Source: Glycine soja (lineage: Eukaryota; Streptophyta; Magnoliopsida; Fabales; Fabaceae). Taken from it: a stretch of 64,000 nt of DNA. Shown here in pieces: positions 35,886 to 50,218 of the stretch (the stretch's first letter is position 1; each line of letters starts with the position of its first letter). The notes beneath the pieces are model-generated. The model was not told where the DNA came from, searched no databases, and saw nothing but the letters and a program-made list of their open reading frames with translations. The position numbers were made by a program, and so were the translations under genes. The stretch spans positions 44,131,522 through 44,195,521 of the forward strand of contig NC_041016.1 in NCBI RefSeq assembly GCF_004193775.1, given 5' to 3'.

Positions 35886-38226
35886 AAAATGAAAAAAAAA
35901 ATACCTAACAATGTGAGTGCAGAGAGTGAAGTGTTGGACAGAGGGAAAAAGAAAGGAGGAAGAATGAATGAAGAAAGGGAAGGAGGGAAATGAGAATAAA
36001 GATAGAGGAGTTGGGGAAGGGTTAGGTGGGGTGGTAATTGCTCTTGGCTGGTAAGGGCCAAGAACAATTTTGTTGGGACTAATAGTAACACCAAAAGTGA
36101 AAAGTTTCACACAAAATTTGCATGTTTGGGTCACGCACAACCTAGTAAGTCACTTTCTTCATAAATGAAATGAATTGTAGTTTAAAAAAATCACCTAACT
36201 AGGGTGGATAATTAATAGATGTTTGTATTCACAAAATTTATGGGTTTTCAGGTGGGATTTGTATATAAAGGCTAGTTTTCTTTTTGAAAAAAGTATTTGA
36301 ACATTATTAATGTGTAAATGTGTGTTTGGAAAGTAGATACTTTAAATATATATACATATATATATACATATTTTATAAAATTAGTAAAATATAAATTTAA
36401 TGAAATGTTTATTAAACTTTTTTTAGAAATCACAACAATCATATATATATATATATAGAAATCACAAAGTTGTGTTCTGTTTTGCAGGAGATCAATAGTA
36501 AGATTGATGTGGTTTTGAGGGAAAGAGAGGAAGATCAAGCTTAGATGAATCATATTATTTCAAGGCTGATGGAAGCTTGCTTGCGAAGCTTCTATGAAGG
36601 GTGGATCTTTGAGCTTTAATAAGGTTCTTCAATGGTGATTTTCAGCCATGGAGTTGCAACGGAAGATAAAGGAAAAGAGGTGAGAGGATGCGTCATCCAC
36701 TAGAGAATAAGCCATGGAAGGAGAAACTTCACCACCAAGAGAGTGCCTTGGATAAGAAGCTTAGAGAGGAAGTTTCAATGGAGGAAGAGAATGAGAGAAA
36801 GAGGCGTGGAAATTGAAGGAGAATAGGGAGAGAAGTTGAACTTTGAAGTGTGTCTCAGAAGTTTCTCAATCATCAAAGTTGTGGCAAGTGTTACACATAT
36901 TTTTATTTATAGCCTAGGTCACTAACTTGTGAATTTCATTTTCATTTCATGTGAATTTAAAAGAAATATTCCAAGAATATGCCAAAGGTATCTTAGCATA
37001 TTTCCTTTAAATGCCACAAGCATGGAAGGTGTGACTCTAGCACATGGGAAATTTCCTTGAGAAGCAAGGAAGGTATCTGGCTTCGAGAGGCCCAAGTCCA
37101 GATGAATCTTTGCTACTCACACCCCTCAAATAGCTAAACTCACCCTCATGCCAAAATACATGAAAATACAAAAAAATCTCTAATACAAAGACTACTCAAA
37201 ATGTCCTGAAATACAAGGCTAAAATCCTATATTACTAAGGTATCCTTAACTTGTAGGGTAGGGTACCCTACAAACCTAAAATGGCCAAAATACAAGGCTC
37301 AAAAAAAGGAAAACTTATTCTAATATTTACAAAGAACAGTTGACCCAACATTGGCCCATGGGCTCATAAATCTATCATGAGGTTCATGAGAACCTTAGGA
37401 CCTTCTTCAACAGCTTTAGCACAATCCTCTTGGAGCCTCTTGCTCATGGCTCTAGTGAATGGTCCTTTCCTAGGGAGGATTGCATCAAAGGCTAAATGAC
37501 ATTGATCTTCCTATCTCCAAGTCTTCAGATAAAGGTTGTGCAATCAATGTTATTGATTTGTCATTACATGGTTGAAAACTTACAAGTTCGATTTTGCTTT
37601 GATGGAATAAAATATGTACTTAGGATTTTTTTTTACTTCTATATCTAATTTGTACTTGGTGTTATTCGATATGTTGTAAAACTACAGTATTTTCATTTTC
37701 TAATTTGAAGAGATATGTTGGATTTAATGTCCTAAACAATTATGAATCTTGTGTTCATTGTTAAAGACAACTCATCATGCATTTAACAAGATTAATGTCC
37801 TAATCTGACTCCTTTTTCTCTTTGTTAAGGAACCATATGAAATGCAACATTTTGAAAGACAATTTTGTTTTTTGTCAATCACAAGCACCACGAAATAGCA
37901 TGTCATATTGAAAAATTGAGCATAATGATGATGTGCATATAAATATCAGTGAAAAAACTCATCCAATCATAAGTGGCAATACCTTGTATTGAAAATTTAA
38001 ATTATACTATAATGTTGTAATGTTCATATTATTTTTTTCCAATTTTGATACCTCATTAGAAAGAAAAATGAGGGGAAAAAGTGAAAAAATGTCTCAATTT
38101 AATTATTATAGGATTAATATATTGTGCCATATTATAGAGAAATGATGCGGATTCAAAAGGGAAAAAAAACTTCTCTTATGAGTGATTGAAAAAGAGAGAT
38201 GAACAATAACAATAAAAATAAAAATA
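35886..38226. other. Repeat-like intergenic DNA
   Basis: CT-rich/GA-rich and AT-rich patches (short TA microsatellites near 36345 and 36440). The segment 36480-37520 reads like an anonymous legume LTR or interspersed repeat: purine-rich, stop-filled, with no protein motif. No gene seen. Confidence 0.4.
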
Positions 38227-38614
38227 AGGTTTAAATATATTTTTATCTCTAATAAATATTTAATTTTTGTTTTTGTTCCTTAATAAGTTTTTGCTTTGCA
38301 TTTAGAGTCCCTAATAAAATAATTATTTTATTTTTGGTCTATGGCACTTTTTTTGGTCCATGATAAATTAGTGAGTTTTGTGTTTACTTCTTAATAATTT
38401 TTTTTTCATTTGTAATTAATATGAGCTTAAACAAAACTCGCTAATTTATTAGAGAACAAACACAATATTTGTTAATTTATAAGGGACTAAAACAAAATAT
38501 GAAAAATAAAAATAAATTTATTGTTTTATTTGGGATTTAATGGAAAATAAAAATTTATTAGAAAATAAATGAAAAATTAAATATTTACTAGGAATAAAAT
38601 ATATATTTAAGACT
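38227..38614. mobile_element. MITE with about 43-bp terminal inverted repeats
   Basis: The left end AAGGTTTAAATATATTTTTA pairs with the reverse complement of the right end (AAGTCTTAAATATATATTTT), and the match continues through CTAATAAATATTTAATTTTT over about 43 bases. At 388 bp it is AT-rich and non-coding, a miniature inverted-repeat element. Target duplication unclear. Confidence 0.7.
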
Positions 38615-38729
38615 TAAAATAAAAGGAATTAATCAATGGGATATGTCGTTGAATATTTTTCTAAGTGTAGATAGACAAAAATAACAATGTCGTGTAAAAA
38701 GATGATTTAAGGGAGCAAAATATGTACAA

Positions 38730-39191
38730 TATTTTTAACATTTGTGATTTTCGACTTCTTGACGACTCTTACATTATAATTCTTCACGCGGTGACACTTC
38801 ACTCAAAATCTTTGTTGGTCAGAAACCTCCACTGGTCGGAACCCTTAGTAGGTAGCCTTTTTCCGAGACCTCAAAAATTAGTTCTGACTGCTTCTAGAAT
38901 CAATGACTAACCCCACATTTTCGGAAACCAACACAAGACTTTTCAGTGTGCTTTTCCCTCACTCACACACTTTATAGGAAATTTTCCAGAATGTCACTTA
39001 TCCCATAACTACTCTAAGTCTAGCACGCTCAACTATGAAGTTCTTATGTAATAAACTACCGAAAAGTATATCCATCTTGTTGGTATAGGTAGTACCAATT
39101 AATTTCCTTAAGTCATTCTCAATTGTACGATCTTACACCTGCACAGCCCTTGGATCCCTCTCATTTTGGTGTGATTCATCAGAGTGTTACA
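38730..39191. repeat. LTR-like fragment ending GTGTTACA
   Basis: Non-coding sequence ending in GTGTTACA (CA terminus) directly before LINE sequence, with a composition unlike its AT-rich surroundings. It resembles gypsy LTRs of legumes from memory. The 5' boundary is not clear. Confidence 0.4.
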
Positions 39192-39479
39192 ATATTTCTT
39201 AAAAACAAACTGATCATGCTATGGTGACCATGGATTGGCTAAATATTTTTCCTCATGCAACTCTTAATAATTTATTGGCTCCTATTTTTTTTTACCATAA
39301 TCCTATCCTATTATCTACTGATCAATCTCATAAACCTTGGAAAAACAAAGATTCAAATTTGAAAATTCTTGGTTCTACAAGGAAGGTCTTGACAGAGTGG
39401 TGCATGAGAATTGGTACTAGTCTGATGGTGGAGATGTTCACAAAATTAAAGGGTGTAGGAAGGATCTTGAGGCTTGGGG

Positions 39480-39830
39480 TCCATGAAGCATGAACTCTGA
39501 TACATATATCGAACATGATACAGACATAAATACTTTGACTCAATTAATGTTTAAAATATAAGACACAAGTACATCACATACACATACCAATAGAGAGATT
39601 CTAATTAAATAAAATATGAGTAATATATAATAAAATATCTAAATTGACGGTATATTCATCTTTTTAAACCAATCTTTTAAGTTTTTTCAAGTGTATTAGT
39701 TGTGTAAAGGTGACGATGTCAATGTTCAAGCCAACAAAAAGTAATTTTTGAAGGACAAGTGTTTGGGTTTTTCGATGTTGGAAACATGTTTGACTCAGCG
39801 ACACTTTAAACAAGAGAGGTGTTTGTACTT
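39480..39830. mobile_element. 351-bp insertion with 7-bp flanking repeat
   Basis: The LINE frame breaks after CTTGGGG at 39473-39479 and resumes after an identical CTTGGGG at 39831-39837, consistent with a 7-bp (perhaps longer, degenerate) target duplication. The insert is AT-rich and non-coding, starts TCCATGAAGCATGAAC, and shows no strong inverted ends. Family unknown. Confidence 0.6.
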
Positions 39831-40040
39831 CTTGGGGGAAGCAAATTAAAAGTTGTTTAAGGATGACATTATTCAGTGTAGAAAAAACATTGAAAATGCT
39901 TGAGGAGCTTGAGGTGTTGTTCCTGAATATAATGAGGCGTGAGAATTGTTTTCTAAGCTTCTTCTTCAAGAAGATAACTTTTGGAAACAACAGTCTAAAG
40001 TACATTGATTGAAGGAAAGATACCTCAACACTAAATAATT

Positions 40041-40270
40041 TATAGAGATTCTATGAGATTTTCTTGTTATTATTTATATTTGTTTACCGTTACTATAGTT
40101 GGTATATGTGCAGAATATTTTGTCTGCAACAAATCTGCATATAATATTTGTTTAGGAATAGTTAGCGGGTAAGTAGCATAAATTAAGGAAACTTTCCTAA
40201 AAAATTTATGTATATGTATGTGCTTTGTACAATAATGAAAGGCAAGATTTGCATCATAATTTCTTCTTTA
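40041..40270 (+). repeat. Copia 5' LTR
   Basis: Begins TATAGAGATTCTATGAG, shares AATATTTGTTTAGGAATAGT with the 3' copy, and ends TTCTTCTTTA directly before the primer-binding site. Confidence 0.8.
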
Positions 40271-40450
40271 TGGTATCAGAGCTCAATGTGATAGGTTAGC
40301 AATTGCTATCGTGACTGAAGAAAGAAAGAAAGTTGTTGTTGATGAAGTGATGTCAAGGAAGACAATCTCACCTTATGAAATCATTGTGAATGACAACCCA
40401 AGAAATTTCTTAACATAGGTTCAATTGAAAGGAGAAAGCTACGATGAGTA

Positions 40451-43400
40451 GGTTCGCTCTCTTAAAACCACTTTGAGGGCAAGAAAGAAGTTTGGGTTTG
40501 TAGATGGAACAACTAAACAACATGTAGAGAAATCACCAAATCTTGAAGATTGGTGGACCAAGAATTTGTTGTTGGTGTCGTGGATAATGAACACCATTGA
40601 ACCCACACTCCATTCAACAATATCACATATGGAGATGGCACAAGACCTGTGGATAGATATGCTAGAACATTTCTCAATAGCAAATGATCCCCACATACAA
40701 CAACTCAAAGCAGAGTTGACTGAATGCAAACAAAAAGGAATGATTATTGTTGCTTATTAAGAAACGTTGAAGAAATTATGGGAAGCATGAGCAAATTCAT
40801 GCATTCATGTGTAGAGGGTGTACTTGCAACCTAGCATCCAAGGTGGAAAAAAATGTGAAGAAAAATTCATCAATTTCTCATAGGACTTGATGAGAGACAT
40901 TTTATGGGACTGCTAGATCAAATTTTCTTGCTCAGGATCCTTTGTCAAGTCTGAATAAAATTTATTCAATCTTGGTGCAAGAAGAATGTATGAAGAGTAT
41001 CACTTAGGGAAAGGAGGTGTGAATGAATGAGATAAGGAGTTTTGCTGTGAAATCTAATAGCAAAACTGATGGGATGTATCAAAATTTAATCTACCAAAAT
41101 TGTAATATTTTGGGGCATGATTCTGGAAATTATTTTCAACTAATTGGTTACCCAGAGTGGTGGGTAGGGTGACCTTGTAGTCGTGGCAAGGTTGGACAAC
41201 AAGGAAATACATATGGTGCTAGAGGACATGGCGTAGTGAGTAAAGCAAATGCAACCCAAGCCTCTACATTAGAACTAGAACCAAACATTATGATAACAGA
41301 TGCTGATAAGTCTACTGTAAGTGGACTTAATGGGGAGTAATGGCAAACATTGGTGAATCTTTTAAACAATTTCAAAATAGGACCTGCTGAAAAGTTGACT
41401 AGTATGCATAATTTTGTACAGTGGATCATCGATATAAGTGTTTCTTGTCATATGAAAGGAAAGATAAAATGCTTGACTGATGTGAGAACTGTCTTGGAAT
41501 GTCTAATAGGAATTCTGGATTAAAAGCAACTTTTGCTACTAAGGAAGGAATAACGATGTTGAGTGATACACTAAAACTAAGCAATGTTCTTTATGTGCCT
41601 AGCTTAAAATGCAATTTAATCCAAGTTTCACAACTTATTGATGAATTAAGTTGCAAGGTTCAATTCACTGATAAATTTTGTGTTATACAATACCATACGT
41701 CGAGGATGGTTATTAGAGCAAGTGAACAAAGAGTTGGTTGTTGCGGTTACTGTAAAATATAATGGTGGAAATATTTTTGATTTGTGGCATAAGAGATTAG
41801 GACATCCATTTCCTAGAGTTATGGAGTTGATTCCAAAAATTGGTTATAGTAGAAGTAATGCATTATGTAATAAAGCTTGTGATGTTTGCCTTAGAGCTAA
41901 ACAATAGAGAAAGATTTCCCATTAGTATTAATAAAATCACGAGAATTTTTCAGTTGATTCATTGTGACTTATTGGGTCCTTATTGAACTATATCTCATTA
42001 TAGCGATTGATATTTTTAGATCATTAAGGATGACTACCGGCAAGCTATGTGGACTTATTTGTTGGAAGAAAAAAAGAAGTTTTCCTTCGCATATGCCAAT
42101 TCTTTGCTATGGTAGAATGCCAATTTAGTAAACAAGTGAAAGTGGTGTGTAGCAACAATGGTACAAAATTTGTATGCATGGATAATTACTTTCAAAATCA
42201 AGGGATTTTGCATGAAACATCTTGCACTAGAGCTCCTCAATAAATAGACAAGTAGAGAGAAAACATAGGCACATCCTTAATGCTGCTTGAGCATTACGCT
42301 TCCAAGCTCATCTTCCCATCGAGTTTTGGGGAGAATGCATTCTTACATCATGATACTTAATCAACTGCACACACTGAACTTTGTTGAATGGCAAAACTCC
42401 TTTTGAGATGCTTTACAACAAACCACTAGCTCTTAATCATCTGTTGTGTTTGGGAGCTTGTGTTATGCTCATAATCAAGACTCTAAAGGTGATAAATTTG
42501 TAAGTTGCAGTTGAAGATGTGTTTTCATGGGATATCCTTATGGAAAGAAGGGTTGGAGAGTTTATGATTTGGAATTGGGTGTGTTCTTGACATTTAGAGA
42601 TGTGGTATTTTTGGGAATTAATTTCCTTATGTTGAATTGAAAATCTTAGCACCAGAAGATGTAAGCACTAGGCTAAATAATCTTCTATCTTGAAGCATTG
42701 TTGATAATGACACTTAAATACAAATTTTGGGATCTGATTCTGACAATAGACACAGTGAAGAAATTGTTGGTAACCTTAAGGAAAGTGATAGAGCAGTTCC
42801 TTTGTGAGAACTACAAACTTCAAATGTTTACTATAATGATACTAGTACAATTAAAGGGGGGCGCTCATAGATCTGATTCTGACAATAGGCACAGTGAAGA
42901 AATTGTTGGTAACCTTAAGGAAAGTGATAGAGCAGTTCCTTTGTGAGAACTACAAACTTCAAATGCTTACTATAATGATACTAGTACAATTAAAGGGGGG
43001 CGCTCAAGCATTGATGTGAATGCATAGTCTGTGGGTCGTAGACATTGTACTAAAATACCTTCCTCTCGATTAAGAGGCTTTGTGACAAATACCATATGCA
43101 AATTAGACCCCTCTTTGAGTTCACCTACTGCTTCTCTCTCCTCAGGTACACCATATCCCATAATATATTATGTAAATTATTTATGATGATTTTTCTATGT
43201 TCCATCGTTATTTTTTGGTTGTTGTTAGTGCAAGAGTTGAACCTCAATCTTTTAATGAAGCCATGAAAGATGAAAGATGGAGACAAGCCATGCAGGCTAA
43301 AATAGAAGCATTAAAGAGTAATAGAGCTTGGACTTTGGAGCCACTCCCACTTGACAAGAAGGCTATTGGGTATATATTCATTTATCAATAAGGTATCACT

Positions 43401-44770
43401 TAAACGGTTTCATTGAATGTTTTAAAGCTCAACTAGTGATATTAGGAAACAACCAAGTTGAAGGACTTGATTACAGTGAAACCTTTGCCCTAATTGCAAT
43501 GATAGTGATTATGCATACTTTTCTTGTTGTAGTAGCTGTTAGAAAATGGGAGCTTCATCAGATGGATGTTCATAATGCCTTCTTGCATGGGGACCTTGAA
43601 GAGAAGGTTTACATAAAACTTCCTCAAGGCTTTCGAACTTAAGCTTTTGGTAAAGTTTGTAGAGTTTGCAAGTCGTTGTATTGGTTGAAATAGACTCTTT
43701 GATGTTGGTTTACCAAATTGGATGGTGCTTTGAAACGTTATGGATTTGCACAATTCTCTTCCAATCATTCACTTTTTACTTTCAAACTTGAAAATGTGCA
43801 ACTTCATGTGCTAGTTTATGTTGATGATCTTGCGATGTCAGGAAATGATAATGCGTCTATCAAGGCCTTCAAAGTATACTTGTATGTTGCTTTCATGAAA
43901 GATCTTGGAGTGTTGAAATATTTTAGGGGCAATTAGGTGGCTCGAAACTCTACTGGCATTTTTCTATGTCAATGCAGATATGTGTTGGACGTCATATCTA
44001 AAGAAGGATTATTGGGAGCCAAGCCTGTTGGATTTCCCATGGATTCAAATCATCACCTATTTTTAGCTAAGGACAATTTCATTTTGAATCCATAACATTA
44101 TCGCAGGTTGGTGGGCAAATTGATTTACTTGTTTGTCACTAGGCCCAAACTTTCTTATTGTCTGCATACACTTGCTCAGTTCATGCAACATCCAAGTCAA
44201 GAGCATTGGGACGTTTCCCTAAAAGTTGTTCGCTACTTGAAAGGTAATCCTAGACAAGGCATTTTGCTGCGTAATGATTATAATTTGCAACTTTATGCTT
44301 GGTGTGATTTAGATTGGGCTAGTTGTCCTTTGACTAGGAGATCTCTTACTAGCTGGTTCTTTCTTCTTGGCAATTTGCTCATCTCTTAGAAAACTAAGAA
44401 GTAACACAGGATGTCCATCTCTTCCACCAAAGTAGAATATTGATCTATGGCTACTATTGTTTGTGAATTAAAATGGTTGAAGGATTTGTTTTCATGTCTT
44501 GGTTGTGCACATCTGAGACATATGAACCTTTACTGTGATAATCAGGTTGCACTTCATATAACTACTAATCATGTTTCTCATGAGCGCACCAAGCACATCG
44601 AGGTGGATTATCACTTTGTTCTTGATGATCTATCGCAAGGAACCATTGCTACATCTCATGTGTCGTCTCATGCTCAACTTGTTGATATCTTCATCAAGGC
44701 TTTAGGAAAGACCCAATTTGATTTCATATTTTCCAAGTTAGGCATTTGTAATTTATATGCTCCAACTTGA
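40451..44770 (+). pseudogene. Copia gag-pol polyprotein, degenerate
   Basis: Gag-like segment DWWTKNLLLVSWIMNTIEP and LWIDMLEHFSIANDPHIQQLK (UBN2-type) at 40473-40760. GAG-pre-integrase LWHKRLGHPFPRV with CDVCLRAKQ near 41780-41905. Poor integrase remnants occur at 41940-42240. RT has ETFALIAMI, MDVHNAFLHGDLEE and the catalytic YVDDL, at about 43240-43936. RNase H has YCDNQVALHI and HIEVDYHFV near 44540-44620, and the end is LGICNLYAPT. Multiple stops, frameshifts and a tandem duplication at 42731-43008 show it is dead. Confidence 0.85.
42731..43008 (+). repeat. 139-bp tandem duplication inside copia
   Basis: Two adjacent copies (42731-42869 and 42870-43008), each starting GATCTGATTCTGACAATAG and ending AAGGGGGGCGCTCA, differ at only a few bases, so the duplication is much younger than the element. 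Confidence 0.9.
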
Positions 44771-44776
44771 GGGGGA

Positions 44777-45008
44777 TATAAAGATTCTATGAGATTTTCT
44801 TCTTATTATTTATATTTATTTATTGTTATTGTAACTAGTTTATCTGTAGAATATTCTATTTGCAACAAATCTACACATAATATTTGTTTAGGAATAGTTG
44901 TCAGGTAAGTAGCATAAATTAAGGAAGCTTTCTTGAAAACTTTGTCCATATATATATGTGCTCTGTACAGTCATGAAAGGCATGATTTGCATCACAATTT
45001 ATTCTTTA
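44777..45008 (+). repeat. Copia 3' LTR
   Basis: Begins TATAAAGATTCTATGAG after the purine tract and ends TTATTCTTTA; alignable with the 5' copy along its whole length. Confidence 0.8.
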
Positions 45009-45108
45009 TATTTCAATGTTGCTGCTTCTGAACAAAAGAAAGCTAATTGTATTAAAGCTCTGGTGGACGAGGAGGGGATGCCAAATTGAATCTCGTAAAG
45101 GTCTTTGT

Positions 45109-48100
45109 TGTGACACCCTTTACCCTACACATATATGTACTAATAATAATAAAAATTAAACTTAATTCAAGTTTTTAAAACATATTTAAATACAAGCTTT
45201 TCAAGAGGGTAGCAGGCTCGCATTCACCTTTCTAACATCATCATAAAACTTTTCTAAATAAATAATAAATTCACTTCGGCTCAAACAAGGCCGTCTATAA
45301 AACCCTATACCCCAATGTCACATCCTATCAGAGCGTTGTGTCCCGACGTCCTTCAGCACATGGTTCCTTAAAGCAATTCACCTAGTCATCTGCTCCCCCG
45401 AACACAAAGTTCAAGATCATCACAGGATCCAAACACAAACAACACACGGGAGTGAGTTATCACATTCCTAACTAATAGAGAAACAAGACAACTAGATATG
45501 CATATCATATAAACCAAATAAAACTTACTTACGCGTAATTCACGTAATTCCACCACTTTGTCATTCAAAGTTAACTTTTCATCCATCAATCACACTTTTC
45601 AATCATCAATCACATTACACAAGAATCACACGCTCTGATCAAGACATAATAACACCTCAATTTCATAATAAACAATTAGCAAGCGCATGAGACAATTATG
45701 CTAAGACTCAAGCCTACATGCAATGTGGTACCATGTCAGTGAAAAACCATCCTGGGACGCTTAGGAGTACATAACAAGACACACCATACAATGGGTTTGC
45801 CAGGTCACTCTCACTAAGTAAGATCATAGGGAGACCAGTCAGGGTCACGATGTTTTGCGAGAATGCTCCAACTGTATGGGATCAGCATAGGCTTAAAGGA
45901 GCACTCAAACCCGGTGACCCCCAAGGCCTACACTCCGAAGAGTCCGTCAGGGCCTCTCCCTCATGATTCAGGTCCAACCCCTAAAATCATTTTAGCACAC
46001 AGACACTGCTAGTGAATTATACAATACCCACAACCTCACACTCATGTCTTAAACACGTATAACATATTGCGCTACAATTTAACACTGGTTCCTAAATAGG
46101 AACCTACACTTTCTCTTTAACACTGGTTCCTAAATAGGAAACCTACACTTTCTCTTTAACACTGCGCATTTACACTTTTCTCAAGATAACACTGGTTGGG
46201 TTATTGTACAATTCACAACTTACAACATAAATAATGTCACATCAAGAGTTAATCACATACTTATTCACAACCAAAACTCATTCACAATTTCACATCTCAT
46301 AATGTCACAATCCACCATCACATGTTTTCACGTATCTCACAATTCAACATTGTTCTAGTTTACACTTTTACTCAATCTCAATAACAATATTATAATCTCA
46401 AGGCAACATATTATTCCACAATTCATCACATATTTCATTTATAAGCACTGCTCATGAATTATACAATACCATGACCTCACACTTATGTTTCAAACATGTT
46501 TAACACAATTGCCCTACAAATTAACACTAGTTCCTAACTAGGAACCTACACTTTCTCTTTAACACTGTGCATAAACACTGGTCGGGTTATTGTATAATTC
46601 ATAGCTCACGATATAATTAATGTAACATCAAGTGTTAACACATCCACTTATTCACAATTGAATATCATGTCCACACTTTAACATCTCATAACATCACATC
46701 AACCATCTCATAGCATTCCCAATGATATTCATAAGGTACAACATACACATGTTCATGAAATTTAACCATAATATTCTCAAACTCCAACACTTAATAATTT
46801 TTGGAATCATACTATAACACTCTACAATATTATTTACATAAATTATTAATATAAATAATTACCTCTATATCTATAAACTAGCATACATCATATTGAATCA
46901 CAAATTTCAAAGTAAGCTTTCAATGCACAAATTCTAAATAATTATATGAACACTTTGGTCAGTTTCAATTATGATATTAATTTTTTAAATTGTATATCAA
47001 AACCTAAACAGCAAGAAAAAAAGAAAATACAAAATCAATATCTCTCTCTAAATTTCTCCTTACTTTATTTCATCAATACATATTAATTAGAAAAAGTACT
47101 CGATTTATAGGGTTCACGCTCAACACAATAGCATATCAATTTCACAAAAAATTGGTCCGTCAAACATATATAACTCATTGTAATAATTATAAGGATAAAA
47201 TGAAAATTGCAAAAAGACCCAAAAACCCATTACAATTGATATCTCTAAGGATCCCTACACATGTTCTCACTAATTCCCAATTGTTAATAACTCATCCCTT
47301 ACCTCCAAGCGGGCTCACGTGTCTTCCAACAATGACAACGACATCTCTAGCGGTTCCCTGAGATTCCTCCAGTTTTTCCTCCGACTGCTCTGATAGAGTT
47401 CCCAAACGTCAGAGAGACGGAGAAGGGATTGAAATCTCCACTTGTATTGTCTTCATGCGATTCTTTTTTCTCCCTCCACGAACATTATATAACAAATCAC
47501 AACGGTGAAAGTGTGTGAAATTGAATTTCGAACAACATATCCAAATTTCATGAAAATCCAACGGTTAATGAAACCGGGATTGTAATTTTACTGAAACTAT
47601 TTTGGGTTTATGCGGGAAAGGAAAAGGCTACAATGCGAAAGATATTTCTCTCAGCTCAAACATGATATCAAAATTACCAACGGTGAGAATGCTTGGAATT
47701 GGGCTTTGAACGTAGTGCTCAAATTTCACGACGATCCAGCGGTGAACGATTCCAAGATCGTTGTTTTTCTGAGACAAGTAAGGTGGCATGCGGGAAAAAG
47801 AGAGGGTTTTGGGAAAAGAAAGAAGAACGAAATTGTGAGGCAGAGGAGGCTGAGGAGTCAGTTTGAAAACTGACCTAGCATGTTGTTATTTATAGCTAGG
47901 GGCATTTACGACCTATTATTTAATCTATTTATTTATTTGTTTTTTATTATTTTATAAAAACAAACTTTATTTTATTCTCTATCAAACAAATAAATAAAAT
48001 ACTCTTTTTATTTTCTCTCAAATCATTATTTTAATTAATAATTATATCTCCTTATTTATTTATTTATAAAATCTCATCATTTTTTTTAAAACTCTATTTA

Positions 48101-48152
48101 TTTATAAATAACAATCATTTTTAATCTAGTTTACGAAAATTGGGATGTTACA
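45109..48152. mobile_element. Solo LTR, 3.0 kb, with 5-bp target duplication
   Basis: Starts TGTGACACCC and ends GGGATGTTACA (TG...CA, with imperfect inverted ends). Perfect TTTGT duplications flank it at 45104-45108 and 48153-48157. No internal retroviral genes are present, so recombination between two LTRs probably removed them. It interrupts the LINE. Size suggests a large Ty3/gypsy family. Internally, AACACTGGTTCCTAAATAGG units are duplicated (46085-46160), and a longer segment around 46000-46260 recurs at 46445-46640. Small frames within are not considered genes. Confidence 0.85.
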
Positions 48153-48435
48153 TTTGTCAACTAAAATTTTCTTATATTGTAGGTTTATTTTCAGGGAATG
48201 ATGGTGATTATGAACCCATAGATGGTAACACGAGCTTTCATATTTCAACGGAAGACAACACTAATCTCATTTTTCCATTTTCTCAAGATGAATTCAGGGA
48301 AGTAATTTTCAAGATGCATCCACATGTACTGGGACCAGACAAGTTTAGTCTTGCTTTCTATCATCATTTTTTAAATGTTTGCAGGGAAGACATCTTCTAT
48401 GCTTGTTTTTGATGGTTAAAGGAGGGTGTTTTTCC

Positions 48436-49132
<697 letters not shown>

Positions 49133-49172
49133 GGTTAATTAATGATACAAACATTGTCCTTATCCGAAAGGT

Positions 49173-50218
49173 ATGAATATAATATATAAGTAATATGAAG
49201 AAAATAATCTTATTTGGTGTCTAATGGACATTTTTTATAAACCAATACATTGCAAGGGTCATTGGTGACGATGAATTCGAACTCGACGAAGTCAATAGTG
49301 TCATTAACGGCCATGTGCGTGACATAGTGTTGCCTTCTTCTATCTATTGCAATGATCTCTTCTCTCTAAGGGTGAGACACATCTTCACTAACCAAATCTG
49401 GCTGATGTCTCCATGGATAAGGCGTGAAGGTGTTAGACGAAGTAGATCTGAAGAGTAAGAGAGGAAGGAGTGGCATAGGAAGTTCGAAAATCTTGATTCC
49501 TATAGGTGGGTTTGGGTGGTGCGACGGTGCTATATGGGGGTCATCGATATTAATATGAAGAAGGAGAAGAGATGGAGACAGAGGCACCTTTTTAATGATG
49601 TTAGTATAAATAATGGAAATGATAACATTGTAGCATTTTAAAAATTCAAGGACCTAATTGGAGTTTTTAAAAATATGGGGACCTAATTGAACACTTTAAT
49701 AAAACTTGAGGACCAAATTGTGTATTAAACCTTACACTGAAATAAATTAAAAATAATAGAATACATCAATCCTAAAAAATATTAGAATGTGTCATTTTCA
49801 TCTTCTCCGTCACTTTGCTAACACTCTTCATGGTCAGGTGCGACATCTTGTCTGTGGGCTACAACACATAACAAGCCATATTTTTAGGTGAGGCTCTTCC
49901 TCTTCATGACAACATTGCTTCATTAGGAGGTAAGCCAAGTCCTTGCCCTAACAGGGTTCTTGGTCCGATATTAAAAGCCATGAACTTGAACCCATATTTT
50001 GATGGTTTAACCCGTCCCACCGAGTATATCAAATACATCATCGTCGAACTTGTTGAAATATCTCATACGTACATTGCAATAAAGTTTCTATTTGTGTATC
50101 TTATACTTCCTGAGGACACATATATAAACAAAAATAATTAATTTCACATTAATTAAGAAAGTTAGTTTACATTATTTAATTTTCCTAATCTCAAGTAAAA
50201 AAATGAGACAATTTCTAA
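49173..50218. other. Intergenic, no gene seen
   Basis: Mixed composition. A stretch at 49625-49730 repeats 'GGACCTAATTG' and 'GGACCAAATTG', a style common at ends of legume non-autonomous elements, but no partner end was found. No coding region supported. Confidence 0.4.

Larger units (their letters stand above)
40041..45008 (+). mobile_element. Ty1/copia retrotransposon, both LTRs present, inactive
   Basis: Two LTRs of about 230 bp (40041-40270 and 44777-45008) flank gag-pol. The primer-binding site TGGTATCAGAGC (initiator tRNA-Met type) at 40271-40282 follows the 5' LTR directly, and a GAGGGGG purine tract precedes the 3' LTR. The LTRs differ at many positions (roughly 12-15% by eye), so insertion is old. 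It sits inside the LINE between NTK and NVAASEQ. The target duplication is uncertain (AATTT versus TATTT). Confidence 0.85.

Noticed and set aside
45386..45589. Small minus-strand frame in the solo LTR
   Set aside because: No similarity; chance open frame in LTR DNA.
47610..47873. 87-residue plus frame near 47.7 kb
   Set aside because: Lies within the solo LTR and shows no domain; LTR sequence.
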